Positions 16,541-26,900 of a stretch of 64,000 nucleotides of DNA are shown here, in pieces; positions within the stretch are counted from its first letter, which is position 1; every line of letters begins with the position of its first letter. The position numbers and the translations under genes are program-made. The notes beneath the pieces were generated by a model. It had not been told where the DNA came from. It searched no databases and saw only the letters and a program-made list of their open reading frames with translations. Source of the DNA: Mangrovimonas spongiae (GTDB lineage: Bacteria; Bacteroidota; Bacteroidia; Flavobacteriales; Flavobacteriaceae); assembly GCF_003944795.1 (NCBI RefSeq), contig NZ_RWBG01000001.1:310001-374000 (forward strand), given 5' to 3'.

Positions 16541-18640
16541 TTATTTCTTCACAAATTTTCGTGTCATAGTTTTTCCGTTTTTTTCAAGCCTTAAAATATA
16601 GAGACCAGTTGATAGGTTTGAAACATCTAAGTGATTTTGCTCTAATCGTTCGTTTTGAACAATTTTACCATTAATATCAAAAACTGTGGCTATTTTATTT
16701 ACGACCTCTCCATCAGTTTTAAAGTAAATGGTGTTTTTAACGGGGTTTGGATAGATGTTTAAATCTGTTAGTGTTTCATCTTCAATAGATAAAGAGTTCC
16801 CTTCTACAAAAACATTTAAGGTATTAATATCTACATCTGTAAACACATCAACAGTTCCTGAAGGCCAATAAATGGTTACATTATTTATGGTAGTTTCTGT
16901 ACCAAGTCCAAAATGTGTATTTAGCGAACTCATAAACTCAAAACCTTCGCCACTTCTTACATCTCTAATTTGAACACCAGAATTTGTATGTAGTTCTATT
17001 CTAGCACCTATACCATTAAGGTTACTAGCCGTTCCAACGGTTTTAATTTTTATATAATTGTTTCCGTTTCCGCCATTATTTAAGTAAAGCGAACCTCTAA
17101 AGACATCTAAAAAACCATCATCATTGGCATCACCAATGGCACCACTTGGTGGCATATCTGTTTGGTGTATTGTAAAAGAGTTGTCACCATCGTTTAGTAA
17201 AATCTGTCCATTACTAAGAATATCTACATATCCATCATTATTAAAATCACCTGGAGCATTTTCTATACCATAAGGAGCGCTGCCTACACCAGCATTTGCT
17301 GTGGCATCAGTAAATGTGCCATCACCATTATTAATCATAAATTTGTGGGATCCATCAGCAGCAGAACTAGCACCAACATAAACATCCATATCACCATCGT
17401 TGTCATAATCTGCCCAAGCAGAAGACCATGTTTGTACTGGGTCTCCAAGGTTAGAACTGTTGTTATGACCTTGTTCTGGATAATTGCTTTGGTAGTAACC
17501 TAAATCTGCAACATTGGTGAAAACGCCATTACCATCGTTACGCCATAATTCGTTAATTTTATGAGTAATGTCTCCACCACGGCATTTAGCAATAAACATA
17601 TCAATGTCTCGGTCGTTATCAAAATCTATCCAAACAGTACCATAATTTCCACCGCTGTTGTGTGTGCCAAGTCCGTTAGGTATGGCGGTAGATGCGCCTT
17701 GATAAAAGGTAACATTGCCACTACCATCATTTATAAAATAAACATTTTGATCTATATCATGACATACAAAAGCATCTAGATTACCATCGTTATTAATATC
17801 GACAAAATTTGAACGTTGTGAAAACACATAACTAGTAGTAGCATAACTTTCTGAATACGCACTACCATCACTATTAGCTGTTATTATTGAAACACCATTA
17901 CCGCCACCAAAAACTAAATCGTTATATCCATTGGCATCTAAATCACCTGCTGCAATACTCCAAGTTGGGCCATTATCAGCACTTATTGTGTGCGATTGAT
18001 ATAAAAACCCTGTGTCTGTTTGATAATTAATATCAACACTTGAAGAAGACGCTCTTACTAAGTCGTCAAAACCGTCATTGTTCATATCTACAAAAGCATA
18101 AGAAGACCCACCAGTCATTGAAACACCTGGGTCTTCAATAAAAACAAACTCACCTGGTTCTGGTGGTGGGACTTGAGACCCTTCTGTTAGCATAAATTCA
18201 AAACCACTAGCACTCCATCTATCATCAAAAGCAATATAGTATGTTGTCCCGGAAGTGGCATTAAATTCTAGGTAAGATAAATACCCATTGCCAATATCAC
18301 CGCTATCATCATCACCAGCAACACAAGTTAATGATCCGCAGTTTCCAGTATAGACGTGCATGCGTGTATCTCCTCCAGAGTTTACTGCTAAATCGGTAGT
18401 TAAGGTATAAGTTGTAGAAACTGATGGCTGGAAGATATACCAATAACCACCTGTAGTATTGGTTGTTCCATTACCTGCACAAACAGGTGTAGGTATTTCT
18501 GTTCCTATAATCCCAGGAACAGTCACCGTATTGGTGTCATGAGCCGAAACAGATATAGCTTCGTTACAAGTATATCCTGCTTGAGCATTAGCAAAACAAG
18601 TTGCTAATATAGCAAGGATAAAAAGTAGTTGTTTTTTCAT
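16541..18640 (-). CDS. Secreted FG-GAP/VCBS repeat protein with ASPIC/UnbV domain and T9SS type A tail
   Basis: A 699-residue surface protein. After a signal peptide (ending CFANAQ) comes a ~130-residue Ig/CUB-like domain (YTCNEAISVS...YIAFDDRWS). A beta-propeller follows, made of repeated FG-GAP-like motifs with calcium-binding patterns (DMNNDGFDDLV, DLDANGYNDLV, DINNDGNLDAF, DYDNDGDMDVY, DFNNDGYVDIL). Around residues 510-600 is an ASPIC/UnbV domain (LNGIGARIELHT...YWPSGTVDVF). The C-terminus is a type A T9SS sorting signal (IYPNPVKNT...LYILRLEKNGKTMTRKFVKK). It starts 12 bases after the diheme cytochrome stop, so the two likely form an operon. An adhesin or carbohydrate-binding role is plausible but unproven. 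Confidence 0.88.
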   Translation of the reverse strand: MKKQLLFILAILATCFANAQAGYTCNEAISVSAHDTNTVTVPGIIGTEIPTPVCAGNGTTNTTGGYWYIFQPSVSTTYTLTTDLAVNSGGDTRMHVYTGNCGSLTCVAGDDDSGDIGNGYLSYLEFNATSGTTYYIAFDDRWSASGFEFMLTEGSQVPPPEPGEFVFIEDPGVSMTGGSSYAFVDMNNDGFDDLVRASSSSVDINYQTDTGFLYQSHTISADNGPTWSIAAGDLDANGYNDLVFGGGNGVSIITANSDGSAYSESYATTSYVFSQRSNFVDINNDGNLDAFVCHDIDQNVYFINDGSGNVTFYQGASTAIPNGLGTHNSGGNYGTVWIDFDNDRDIDMFIAKCRGGDITHKINELWRNDGNGVFTNVADLGYYQSNYPEQGHNNSSNLGDPVQTWSSAWADYDNDGDMDVYVGASSAADGSHKFMINNGDGTFTDATANAGVGSAPYGIENAPGDFNNDGYVDILSNGQILLNDGDNSFTIHQTDMPPSGAIGDANDDGFLDVFRGSLYLNNGGNGNNYIKIKTVGTASNLNGIGARIELHTNSGVQIRDVRSGEGFEFMSSLNTHFGLGTETTINNVTIYWPSGTVDVFTDVDINTLNVFVEGNSLSIEDETLTDLNIYPNPVKNTIYFKTDGEVVNKIATVFDINGKIVQNERLEQNHLDVSNLSTGLYILRLEKNGKTMTRKFVKK

Positions 18641-18652
18641 AATTATTATAGT

Positions 18653-19750
18653 TTAGTTGCAATTAGTATTTAAACTGGCTATCCAGTTTTCTATTAAAGT
18701 GACACCTTCTTGGTGTACTAATGTTCTTCCTAAAAGGGGCATTCTTACAGACTCATCGGTAGCACTAATGCGATAATGCATTACAGATCTACCTGGGTTT
18801 CCTGGAGTTACAATATGCGTTAAACCAACGCCTAAGTCGGTGTCGGGTTCTATGCAAACACCTTGGTTTGTTGAGTTTTCTGAAGATTCAAAATCGAAAC
18901 GTACAGGGCGATATGCACAATGTGCTTGTTCTGAATGGCAATGCGCACAATTAATATCTAAATAAGCTCGAGCTCTTAACTCCAAAGAAACATTGGTGTC
19001 TTCCCAACTAGGCATAGCGTTGATGTCTTCTGAAGAAATATTGTTTAGATATCCAAATTCCTGCCATTTTTGGATTTGGTTTTTTACCCCATCGGAATAG
19101 GTGTAGCTCGTATTTAAATTTCTTGGTTTTGGCCCAATTGGAATAGAAACTTCTCCATATTTATGACAGGTGTGGCATTCTGCACCAGATGGTACTCTGT
19201 AATTTACAGTATTAAGGTTTCCAGACTCATCATTCCATTGAAAGTTTTGAAAGCTACCATCTAAATCAAGAAAAGCTTCATCCTGTTCCTCATTCCAGAC
19301 ATAATTGGCAAAAACCCATTCGCTAGGTTTTTTTATCATTAAACGTGTTTCTATAATTTTTTTAGTATTTCCTGGAAGTACGTTATTGTAATAGAAGTTT
19401 TTAATTAAAATAGCTCCTTCTGGAAAATCTAGTATCTCTCCGTCGGAAATATAGTTTGCAGAAGCATTTTCGGGCATCCATACAAACCGTTGTTTTTTAG
19501 CATAATCGCTAAATAACGGATTAATTAAATTATATGGTATAACACCATAAACAGGTTGAAGGTTGGATATGTCGCCTTCAAAAAAATGATAATCGGAAAG
19601 ATTTTGATAAGGGACATTATCTATATCAAAAACCACAGGAGATGTTTGCCCGTTCTCGGGTTTTTCAATATAATCGTTACTATCAGAGGAACACGAAAAA
19701 AATAACGCTATCCCAAGAATAAAGGGGGTGAAAATATACTTTTTTAACAT
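18653..19750 (-). CDS. Diheme c-type cytochrome lipoprotein (SO2930-like)
   Basis: A 365-residue envelope protein with lipoprotein signal (LGIALFFSCSS). Two haem c CxxCH sites are visible: ECHTCHK near residue 193 and NCAHCHS near residue 270. The remainder matches the general pattern of the SO_2930-type family as I remember it (a long N-terminal beta domain with RFVWMPENA and IETRLMIKKPSEWVF, and a late RPVRFDFE...TPGNPGRSVMHYRIS...RMPLLGR). A periplasm-facing electron-transfer role is inferred. It is followed in the same direction by the FG-GAP/ASPIC T9SS gene, 12 bases downstream. A strong hairpin lies directly before its ATG. Confidence 0.78.
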   Translation of the reverse strand: MLKKYIFTPFILGIALFFSCSSDSNDYIEKPENGQTSPVVFDIDNVPYQNLSDYHFFEGDISNLQPVYGVIPYNLINPLFSDYAKKQRFVWMPENASANYISDGEILDFPEGAILIKNFYYNNVLPGNTKKIIETRLMIKKPSEWVFANYVWNEEQDEAFLDLDGSFQNFQWNDESGNLNTVNYRVPSGAECHTCHKYGEVSIPIGPKPRNLNTSYTYSDGVKNQIQKWQEFGYLNNISSEDINAMPSWEDTNVSLELRARAYLDINCAHCHSEQAHCAYRPVRFDFESSENSTNQGVCIEPDTDLGVGLTHIVTPGNPGRSVMHYRISATDESVRMPLLGRTLVHQEGVTLIENWIASLNTNCN

Positions 19751-19751
19751 G

Positions 19752-19788
19752 AAATTTATAACCCTAGTAAATTAAGGGTTATAAATTT
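19752..19788 (-). promoter_or_regulatory. 14-bp perfect inverted repeat abutting the diheme cytochrome start codon
   Basis: AAATTTATAACCCT at 19752-19765 and its exact complement at 19775-19788 leave a 9-base loop and end one base before the ATG. It has no T run, so it is not an ordinary terminator. In the mRNA it would occlude the initiation region; as DNA it could be an operator. Confidence 0.55.
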
Positions 19789-19829
19789 ATTAAAAAAGCG
19801 TTAAATCGAGCGTTTTTATGAGAAAATAT

Positions 19830-20819
19830 TTATATAAGCCCTTGTTTTTTTAAGAACTCGGCAATTTGCACAGTATTTGTAGCAGCCCCTTTTCTTAAAT
19901 TATCGGCAACAATCCACATATTTAATGTGTTAGGTAGCGATTCGTCTCGTCTTAATCGCCCAACAAAAACATCGTCTTTTCCATGAGCATGAATAGCCAT
20001 TGGATATGTATTAGAGCTAGGGTTGTCTTGTAGGATAATACCTTTTGTTTGTGATAAAATGTGTTTTATGTCTTCTATATTATAATCGTTTTCAAACTGA
20101 ACATTTACAGATTCGCTATGTCCGCCAGAGGTTGGTATTCTAACAGCTGTAGCTGTTACAGCAATCGTTTTGTCGTTTAAAATTTTTTGTGTTTCACGAA
20201 CTAGTTTCATTTCCTCTTTAGTATAGCCATTGTTTTCAAAAACATCGCAATGTGGTATGGCATTACGGTGTATTTGGTATGGATAGGCTATATCTCCTTT
20301 AATACCTTGCATTTCATTATCTAGTTGCTGAACTGCTTTTACACCTGTTCCAGAAACAGATTGATAGGTTGATACAACAATACGTTTAATGGTATATTTT
20401 TCATGTAAAGGTGCTAAAGCCATAACCATTTGTATCGTAGAGCAATTGGGATTGGCTATTATTTTATCGTCTGTTGTTAATGTATTAGCATTAATTTCTG
20501 GAACAATTAATTTTTTAGTTTGATCCATTCTCCAAGCTGAAGAATTATCGATAACAGTCGTGCCAACTTCGGCAAATTTCGGTGCCCACTCTAAAGAGGT
20601 GCTTCCGCCAGCTGAAAATAAAGCGATATCTGGCTTTAGGCTAACAGCCGTTGAAAGTCCAATAACAGAGTAGTCTTTATCTTTAAATGTAATTGTTTTA
20701 CCGACACTTTTTTCTGATGCTACGGGAATTAGCTCGCTAACTGGAAAGTCTCTTTCTTCCAAGACTTTTAACATAACTTCGCCTACCATACCTGTGGCGC
20801 CAACAACTGCTACTTTCAT
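19830..20819 (-). CDS. asd: Aspartate-semialdehyde dehydrogenase
   Basis: NADPH-dependent reduction of aspartyl phosphate in lysine, methionine, threonine and diaminopimelate synthesis. The 329-residue protein has the Rossmann motif VVGATGMVGEVML, FSAGGSTS, NSSAWRMD, the catalytic Cys in IANPNCSTIQMV near residue 128, QSVSGTG, the basic IPTSGGHSESVNVQF active-site His region and VGRLRRD. It is a complete and ordinary member. The diheme cytochrome gene lies 79 bases downstream on the same strand. Confidence 0.96.
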   Translation of the reverse strand: MKVAVVGATGMVGEVMLKVLEERDFPVSELIPVASEKSVGKTITFKDKDYSVIGLSTAVSLKPDIALFSAGGSTSLEWAPKFAEVGTTVIDNSSAWRMDQTKKLIVPEINANTLTTDDKIIANPNCSTIQMVMALAPLHEKYTIKRIVVSTYQSVSGTGVKAVQQLDNEMQGIKGDIAYPYQIHRNAIPHCDVFENNGYTKEEMKLVRETQKILNDKTIAVTATAVRIPTSGGHSESVNVQFENDYNIEDIKHILSQTKGIILQDNPSSNTYPMAIHAHGKDDVFVGRLRRDESLPNTLNMWIVADNLRKGAATNTVQIAEFLKKQGLI

Positions 20820-20877
20820 GATTTTTTAATTTGAATTTTAAGGCAAAACTAAGTATTAATTCGATTTTATAATATGA

Positions 20878-20912
20878 AAAAAGCCCTTGTTTTTGGTTAA
20901 CAAGGGCTTTTT
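20878..20912 (-). terminator. Terminator of mscL
   Basis: AAAGCCCTTGT and ACAAGGGCTTT form an 11-bp stem with A/T runs on both sides, between mscL and asd, which run in the same (minus) direction. Confidence 0.85.
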
Positions 20913-20950
20913 AACAAGAAATTTTGATATGTTATATTTTTAACTGTCTG

Positions 20951-21352
20951 TTATTTTTTTAACAAATCACGTATTTCAGATAATAATTCGTTATCGGTTG
21001 GCCCTTTAGGAGCTTCTGGAGCAGGTTCTTCTTTTTTCTTCATTTTATTAGCGCCTTTTACAACCATAAACATAACAAAAGCAACAATAATAAAATCGAT
21101 AACGTTTGTAAGGAAAGCACCCCAATGTACAGCAACTTCACCTTCTACAACACCTTCGGCATTAGCAACACCTTCTGTGATGATATATTTTAACTCTTTG
21201 AAGTCTGAATTGAATATTAAACCAATTAATGGTGAAACAATTCCACCGGTGAAAGAGGTAACAACTTTGTTAAATGCTGCACCCATTACAAAACCAACAG
21301 CAATGTCGATTAAATTGCCTTTCATGGCAAATGCTTTAAATTCTTTTAACAT
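20951..21352 (-). CDS. mscL: Large-conductance mechanosensitive channel
   Basis: Inner-membrane channel that opens at high membrane tension to release solutes during hypo-osmotic shock. The 133-residue protein starts MLKEFKAFAMKGNLIDIAVG, the MscL signature covering the N-terminal amphipathic helix and pore-lining TM1. A periplasmic loop of ~35 residues follows, then TM2 (NVIDFIIVAFVMFMVV), and a C-terminal bundle helix preceded by a Pro/Glu-rich linker. It is followed by its own terminator. Confidence 0.97.
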   Translation of the reverse strand: MLKEFKAFAMKGNLIDIAVGFVMGAAFNKVVTSFTGGIVSPLIGLIFNSDFKELKYIITEGVANAEGVVEGEVAVHWGAFLTNVIDFIIVAFVMFMVVKGANKMKKKEEPAPEAPKGPTDNELLSEIRDLLKK

Positions 21353-21411
21353 GATTATTGTTTTATAGTTAGTATAAATCTAAAATAGGTATTTTTCTTA
21401 AATCATGGAGC

Positions 21412-22527
21412 TTATTCTATAAAAACTCGTTTTATTCGTTTTGAAATACTGGTTATAACTTCGTAAGAAATGGTTTCTGTAGTTTGCCCAAAATCTTCGG
21501 CTGTGTAACTTTTATCAAATAGAATAACGCTATCACCTTCTTGGCAATCAATATGAGTAATATCAACCATGATCATATCCATACATACATTTCCTATAAT
21601 GTAAGCTTTCTTACCATTTATAAGAACATAACCTTTACCGTGGCCGTATTGTCTTCCAATACCATCGGCATGACCAATGGGCAATGTGGCTGTTTTTGTG
21701 GTTTTTTGTGCAATAAAGCCTCTGTTATAGCCTAAACTTTCACCAGGTTTTAAGGTATGAATTTGAGATATTAAGGTTTTTAGACTTCCAATGGGTAAAA
21801 AATGTTTGTTTTCTTTAGTCGAGTTACCAAAGCCATATAAACCAATACCGCTCCTTACCATATCAAAATGGGCTTCAGGGTAGTTTAAAATACCAGAAGT
21901 GTTACAAATATGTCGCCAAGGCATGTGGCCTGTTTTGTTTTTAAAAGTAGAACAGATATTGTTAAAGTTATTTATTTGCGATAGTGTGAATGGTTTTTCG
22001 TTTAAATCTTCACTTGCTGCTAAATGTGAAAATAACGATGCTGTTTTTACCGCTTTCGAGGTTTTTAATGTTGAGGCAATTGTTGTAACATCTTCCATAT
22101 CGAACCCTAAACGGTTAAGACCTGTATTAAATTTAAGGTGAATAGGGTAATTACTCTGGTTAAGATCTGTGGCTACTTGTATAAATTCATCTAAAACAAA
22201 ATGGCTGTAAAGGCTTGGTTCTAGGCAACGTTCAATTATGGTTTTAAAGTTTACAGATTGAGGGTGTAATACCAAAATGGGTTTAGTTATTCCAGCATCT
22301 CTTAGTGCAACACCTTCGCTAGTATAAGCTACAGCAAAGTAATCAACACCTAAATCTTGCAGTTTTTTTGCCACAGCTTGTGCATCGTTACCATAAGCAA
22401 ATGCTTTAACAACAGCTAAGAATTTTGTATTAGGCTGTAGTTTTGATTTTAAATAATTGTAATTGTGTTCTAACGCATTAAAATCAATAAATAAAGTAGT
22501 TTCCCTTATTTTATTATTTGGTATCAT
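21412..22527 (-). CDS. alr: Alanine racemase
   Basis: PLP enzyme making D-alanine for peptidoglycan. From the ATG at 22527 it is 371 residues. The PLP Lys is in [14 protein letters not shown] near residue 37, the substrate-binding region is [14 protein letters not shown], and the opposite catalytic Tyr lies in [10 protein letters not shown]. The late [12 protein letters not shown] motif is complete. It overlaps the end of tdk by 14 bases, suggesting translational coupling. A longer frame from 22563 would extend further into tdk without adding conserved residues. Confidence 0.95.
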   Translation of the reverse strand: MIPNNKIRETTLFIDFNALEHNYNYLKSKLQPNTKFLAVVKAFAYGNDAQAVAKKLQDLGVDYFAVAYTSEGVALRDAGITKPILVLHPQSVNFKTIIERCLEPSLYSHFVLDEFIQVATDLNQSNYPIHLKFNTGLNRLGFDMEDVTTIASTLKTSKAVKTASLFSHLAASEDLNEKPFTLSQINNFNNICSTFKNKTGHMPWRHICNTSGILNYPEAHFDMVRSGIGLYGFGNSTKENKHFLPIGSLKTLISQIHTLKPGESLGYNRGFIAQKTTKTATLPIGHADGIGRQYGHGKGYVLINGKKAYIIGNVCMDMIMVDITHIDCQEGDSVILFDKSYTAEDFGQTTETISYEVITSISKRIKRVFIE

Positions 22528-23164
22528 TATTAGTTTGTTCAGGAGACAGATCTTCGGCATCATTCACATTCATATTTCTTACTTTATCGCGTTGTAATGA
22601 TTTAAAAAAAGCGGCACGACTTAAAGGTTCGTATTCGTCAACTTCACCAAGTAAAACCAAATCATCGCTTTTAGATTTCCTATAGCTGTAATTAGCAAGA
22701 TTTCCTGTTTTAGTGCAAATAGCATGTACTTTAGTAACATATTCTGCTGTTGCCATTAAATAGGGCATAGGGCCAAAAGGATTACCTTTAAAATCCATGT
22801 CTAATCCAGCAACAATAACACGAATACCTTTATTCGCTAAATCGTTACAAACACGTACAATTTCATCATCGAAAAACTGGGCTTCGTCAATTCCTATAAC
22901 ATCGCAACCATCGGCAAGAATAGGAATGTTGGCAGCAGCAGGAACAGGCGTAGATCTAATTTCATTAGAGTCGTGAGACACCACCATATCTTCATCGTAC
23001 CTTACATCAATAGCTGGTTTAAAGATTTCTACTTTTTGTCTGGCAAATTTTGCACGTTTTAATCTGCGAATTAGCTCTTCGGTTTTACCAGAAAACATAG
23101 ATCCGCAAATAACTTCTATCCAGCCAAATTGTTCTTTATGATTTACTGTGTTTTCGAGAAACAT
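22514..23164 (-). CDS. tdk: Thymidine kinase (type II)
   Basis: Phosphorylates thymidine in pyrimidine salvage. The 216-residue protein has the P-loop [16 protein letters not shown] near residue 20, [13 protein letters not shown] with the catalytic Glu, and [13 protein letters not shown] with the lasso loop following. The zinc ribbon is reduced: only one ribbon-like Cys pair region (HAICTKTG) remains, as in several Bacteroidota enzymes. It is the upstream partner of alr and divergent from an unknown gene at 23269. Confidence 0.94.
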   Translation of the reverse strand: MFLENTVNHKEQFGWIEVICGSMFSGKTEELIRRLKRAKFARQKVEIFKPAIDVRYDEDMVVSHDSNEIRSTPVPAAANIPILADGCDVIGIDEAQFFDDEIVRVCNDLANKGIRVIVAGLDMDFKGNPFGPMPYLMATAEYVTKVHAICTKTGNLANYSYRKSKSDDLVLLGEVDEYEPLSRAAFFKSLQRDKVRNMNVNDAEDLSPEQTNNDTK

Positions 23165-23268
23165 TTTGTAATTTTAGCACTAAAGCCCGTTGATATTCGT
23201 TTTTTGTATAAAGGTGGCGTAAATTTATTAAAAAACAAAAGCATAAATTGCAATAAATTTTAAAAGTT

Positions 23269-23997
23269 ATGAAGAAGAAACTTGAAGCAGAACTAATGAG
23301 TATTGCACATAGAATACTCAAGTTAAAGGGACAAGACGATATAGATAAAATGCATAAAGAAGTGGCCAAACTTTACGAAAAACTAACTGTTTTAAAGTTT
23401 GCAAAAGAAAATTTAGATGATGAGTTGCCAACGATAGGCAGCGATTCGTCGTTTTTTGATATGCTAGATGTAGCCTTTAATAATAAAGTAAGTGATACAA
23501 TTGAAGTTGAGGATAAAGTTTACATTAATCTAGATGATAATGATGATGAAGGCATTATGGAGCCAGCTATAGAAAAAATTAAAGATATGGTAGCCCAAAT
23601 GCCTCACGAATCGCAACAAGTAGATGAGGTGTTTGAAAAAGCAATTCCGAAAAAGAAGTACCATAAGAACGACCTTGAGGAAATAACAGCCGATTTTAAA
23701 GAAGTTCCAGTTTTTGAGCCTGTATCAAAACAAACGAAGCAAAAAAAATCGTTAAACGATAAATTAAAAAAAGGTATTAATATTGGGCTTAACGATAAAA
23801 TAGCCTTTATTAAGCACTTGTTTAATGGCGAAAGTGAAGATTACGACCGCGTCTTATCACAATTAAATACGACCTCTAATTATACCGAGGCCGAAGAGCT
23901 AATTCAAAACATGGTAAAACCAGATTATAACAACTGGGAAGGTAAAGAAGAATTTGAAGAGCGCTTCATGCAAATTATAGAAAGTAAGTTTAATTAG
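23269..23997 (+). CDS. Conserved-looking protein of unknown function, coiled-coil N-terminus
   Basis: A 242-residue acidic, soluble protein with no signal peptide. Residues ~1-45 form a heptad-like helix (KKKLEAELMSIAHRILKLK...LYEKLTVLKFAKENL). A low-complexity acidic middle follows (EVEDKVYINLDDNDDEG), then a Lys-rich linker (KQKKSLNDKLKKGINIGLNDK). A C-terminal helical segment, KIAFIKHLFNGESEDYDRVL, continues to the end (GKEEFEERFMQIIES). I recognise no catalytic motif. It is divergent from tdk and its stop overlaps that of the DUF11 gene by four bases. Similar proteins probably occur in other Flavobacteriia; a structural or scaffolding role is only a guess. Confidence 0.75.
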   Translation: MKKKLEAELMSIAHRILKLKGQDDIDKMHKEVAKLYEKLTVLKFAKENLDDELPTIGSDSSFFDMLDVAFNNKVSDTIEVEDKVYINLDDNDDEGIMEPAIEKIKDMVAQMPHESQQVDEVFEKAIPKKKYHKNDLEEITADFKEVPVFEPVSKQTKQKKSLNDKLKKGINIGLNDKIAFIKHLFNGESEDYDRVLSQLNTTSNYTEAEELIQNMVKPDYNNWEGKEEFEERFMQIIESKFN

Positions 23998-26900
23998 TAA
24001 TTAAGGTAAATCCATCCAATAATAGGGTTACTTTGTCCTTCTATATTTAAAATATAATAATACGTGCCTACAGGTAATTTATTATCTTTTTTGTGTAACA
24101 ATCCTTGGTTGGATGTTCCGTTCCAGTTATTTAAATAATTGGATGTTTCAAAAACTAAAACACCATATCTGTTAAATATTTTAATATGATTTGTGTAATC
24201 CTCTAAGCAAGGAATGACTAAGGCATCATTAAAACCATCGTTATTTGGTGTAATTAATTCAGGAATAACAAGGCATCCATCTACTGATACAGAGGCAGAA
24301 TCTTCGTTGTTTTCTGTGTTTCTATCAGGCTGATCAAGTGATTGTAGTAATGCTGTGTTTAAAAGATTATTAGATGATACTACTTGAGCCGTTATGGTTA
24401 ATGTTTCAGATTGATTAGGTAATAACGAAGGTAAACTCCATATAGAAGTGTTTAAGTTATAAACGCCTAGACTAGTTGAAAAATCAATAAAGCTATACCC
24501 ATTAGGTAGGAGATCATAAATTTCTATATTAGTAGCCTGAGTAGTTCCCAAGTTTGTTGCTGAAATTGTAAAAGTAATAGTGTCTCCTAAAGAAACATCT
24601 TCTTGAGAAACTGTTTTTTCAACGGCAACATCGACATCTGATGTATCTTCTAAAACATTTAATGTAGCATGGGCTTGAGAGGTGTCGATATTTACTTGAT
24701 TAGTAAAATTACTGCTACTATTAGTGTAAAAACCAGATGTGTTTGAGGTAACAGGTACAGAGAACGTACAAGATGATACGCCTTCTGGAAAATATAAGTT
24801 TGTTACTTGGAAAGAGTTAGTGCCAATATTTGCTGTAAATGTAGCGGTGCAACCATTACTGGTTTCCCAAGAAACATCGCCATTTATTAAAATATTTGGA
24901 GGCAAGATGTCTGTAAAAGAAATATTATTCTGTTCTTCATTAGAAGAGATATTAGTAACGGTAAAAGTTAAAACACTCTCTTCACCAACATAAATTTCTT
25001 CTGGTGTAAAAGATTTTATAACATTTGGTGCAGAAACTCTAACACTACTAATAGAGATATTGGTTTCAGGTGTTAACTCTTCATTGTTTATAATATTAGG
25101 TATTGCTTCGGATGTGTTAATAAATACACCGCCATAACTTGGTGCTTCAACAGGAATAAATACTCTAACTGTAGAATTTGCTTCCATACTTGGAATAATA
25201 CCAGAAATAAAATTATCTGAAACCGTAAAACTGTTTATGCAAGTAGCATTACCTGAAGTAACTTGACAAATAGGCGTACCAACAATAGTAAAAGGTGCTT
25301 CTAGCGTGTTTTCGAAAAGGACATTAATAGCCTCAGAGCTTGTTACGCTATTAGTAACATCAACCACCCAATTAAATGGTTGGTTTGTAGTAACAGTTGG
25401 AAACTCAGGAAAGGTTTGCACAACTAAATCTATACAAGGTGCAAAATAAGTCGTTACAGTAGCTTCGTTATTACTAGTATTAGGCTCTATTAAATTTTCA
25501 TTAGGATACACTGTAACTTTATTTTCGGCAGTAATTTCTGGAGTTGCACATTTTGGAGACCACAATACTTCTGTTAAAAAAGTTACCGAGCTATTTGCGG
25601 GTAAAGCCCAACCGTCTTCTGGAAGGATTTCCCAAAATAGATCAGGGTTTCCATCATTGTCTGATATGCCATCAAGTTCAACATTTATATTAGCATGATC
25701 TATAGAGAAACATTGTGCGGTTCCAGTGGTTGAAACACATTCGACAGATTGTAAGCTAGCAGAGTTAATCGCTCCAGAATTAATAAAGTCTTTAAGTTCT
25801 ATAGTAATATCTGTCTCACTAAGATTGGAAACGGTTATTTCGTAAGTTATAGGAGTTGCCCAAGCAGTTGTATTATCGGTACCAGAGCCTTCTGGAGGTT
25901 CTGGGTAAACCTGTGTTTTGGTTACTTCTATGTCAGAAGTATCGCAAAGCTCGACATTACCTTGAGACAAATCAAAATAATCATAATCAAAATTATTATT
26001 GAAATAGCTATCACTAATGCCATTGGTTTCTATGGCAATTCCAGATCTAACAATACCATCTATAGTGCCAGAATTAATTACACAATCAGGCTCTAAAAAC
26101 CTTACTGTAGTTTCTATAACATAAAATTCTCCAACAGGAATATTAAATATATTACTAACCCAATTTTGTAATCCAATATTAAGAGATAATAAATTACATG
26201 GAAGTGTTGAAGAACTTTCGATACACGTAACTGAAACAATTTCCCAGTTTACATTCTCATCAGAGACATTCCTTAGGTTAGCTTGAGCATCTACTTCTAA
26301 TGGCCCATTATTACAAATAGTTGTTTCGAAAACCATTTCTTCTCCCCAAGAAATAGTTTGCCCAATAGTAGGAGAGAGTTGTATTGTTTCTATACAAAGA
26401 TCTGTTTGTTGGCATTGCGTAGCTTCGATAAGCTCCGTTTGAATAGGGTTAGACTCATTAGAAGACATATTACTGTGGTTAAGAACTAGAGCTCCGCCAC
26501 TTTCTACCTCTAGAGGGTTATCTATTTGTATAGCACATTCAGGTTCTAAAAAACGGTAAACAGCCTCGATAGTTATTGCACTATTAGGTTGGAATATGTG
26601 TGTGTTAGATGTAGAAAACATTAAGCTACCTGTAGCGTTATTAACTAAAACGGGTTCATCGGGCATATTAAAGTTAGATATACAAGCTGTCCCATTAGTA
26701 GATTCGATACAATTTACCGATAAGACCTCAACCAAAGCTTCACCAAAAATCTGTGGTGATATCAAACTTAAATAGGCGTAAAATTCATCTAGAGGGTATG
26801 CAATCGAACTATTATTAGTAATCGTAAATTGATATGTTACCGTATCGCCCCATGTCGAAATTGGCGTGCCTTCTTCAGGTTGTATTTGTTCTTGATTAAT

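Noticed and set aside
19792-19816. Terminator-like AACGCT... pair between asd and the diheme gene
   Set aside because: The two halves are direct, not inverted, repeats, so no stem forms.
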